64,000 bases of DNA, taken from the NCBI RefSeq assembly GCF_031845265.1, contig NZ_JAVRBG010000009.1, positions 62,001-126,000 of the forward strand. The letters run 5' to 3'. This stretch comes from Mesonia ostreae (GTDB taxonomy: Bacteria > Bacteroidota > Bacteroidia > Flavobacteriales > Flavobacteriaceae). Below are positions 63,724-64,000 of this stretch, one piece after another (the first letter of the stretch is position 1; each line of letters opens with the position of its first letter). Position numbers and translations under genes: made by a program. The notes under the pieces are model-generated. The model was not told the origin of the DNA. It saw nothing but the letters and a program-made list of their open reading frames with translations, and ran no database searches.

Positions 63724-64000
63724 ATGGAGAATTGGATATATGCCTCGTTGCCTACTATTTTAAAAGTTTTTGCTACGATTTTTTTAATATTTACTATCAT
63801 TATTGTAATTACTCGCATTTCGGGACTTAGAACATTTGCTAAAATGTCTAGTTTTGATTTTGCTTCTACCATCGCAATAGGTTCTATTTTAGCCTCTGTA
63901 GTGATGAATACCAATCAAAGTATTCTTAAAGGAGGATTGGCGCTGGCCGGAATTATTCTATTTCAAACTATTTTCTCTTTATGTGTAAGAAAGTCGAATG
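63724..64000 (+). CDS. DUF421 (YetF-like) membrane protein, 5' part
   Basis: Starts at ATG 63724 and runs off the right edge; about 92 codons are visible. Three hydrophobic segments surround ITRISGLRTFAKMSSFDFAS, the DUF421 signature (the R-x-x-G-x-R...K-x-S-x-F-D-F pattern). Function of the family is unknown. Confidence 0.9.
   Translation, partial: MENWIYASLPTILKVFATIFLIFTIIIVITRISGLRTFAKMSSFDFASTIAIGSILASVVMNTNQSILKGGLALAGIILFQTIFSLCVRKSN

Overview
The window comes from a low-GC member of the Bacteroidota, almost certainly a marine-type Flavobacteriaceae. The signs are a PorX-type regulator of the type IX secretion system, a fused LpxC-FabZ, a fused CcsB-CcsA cytochrome c assembly protein, promoters of the TTTG / TAnnTTTG type, the absence of Shine-Dalgarno sequences, and a full hisGDCBHAF(IE) operon behind a histidine-rich leader peptide. 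Genus cannot be fixed from sequence reading alone.

Layout. 1-5.9 kb (minus): a PIG-L deacetylase cut by the window edge, a small MscS channel, Maf, a UbiA-type prenyltransferase, a KdsC-like phosphatase and a DUF2520 protein, tightly packed. 6-9.9 kb (plus): ccsBA and a methyltransferase. 10-13.8 kb (minus): a GDPD-like lipid hydrolase overlapping a phosphoethanolamine-transferase gene that is frameshifted in a homopolymer, then fumC. 14.3-25.7 kb: a small membrane protein, a TonB-type outer-membrane receptor, an arsenate-reductase-like protein, prfB with its programmed +1 frameshift, threonine aldolase, alanine dehydrogenase, a hidden 48-residue lipoprotein, tsaE and porX. 25.7-33.1 kb (plus): HD hydrolase, lpxD-lpxC/fabZ-lpxA-efp-lpxD2-NTF2-like, sucD. 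33.2-35.5 kb: an accessory module (a Cys-rich lipoprotein whose frame depends on a 9-C tract, plus a DUF6705-like lipoprotein) bracketed by a 41-bp exact direct repeat that is also a terminator. 35.6-39.2 kb: fabG, a VWA protein, a prohibitin-like protein. 39.3-47.0 kb: the his operon with attenuator. 47.0-49.2 kb: DUF2461, TruA-like, TVP38. 49.2-59.9 kb: a more accessory stretch lying between two inverted copies of a MITE-like element, holding corA, an aldehyde dehydrogenase, tRNA-Arg, a nonsense-mutated Mrr nuclease, mscS, a decayed ion-channel gene, a hydrolase and several conserved hypotheticals. 60-64 kb: large-subunit catalase with a DJ-1-like tail, an AraC regulator and the start of a DUF421 protein.

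The most notable non-gene structures are: the poly-C switch and its flanking duplicated terminators; the inverted MITE-like pair; a recurrent GC-rich palindrome (GCTTCCGCGGAAGC and close variants) scattered mainly through coding sequence, resembling the HIP1 phenomenon of cyanobacteria; a palindromic element that supplied the start codon and N-terminus of hisH; a nine-copy ACTAACG tandem repeat sitting on the prfB stop codon; and the his leader peptide. No rRNA, CRISPR array, integrase, complete insertion sequence or prophage was seen.
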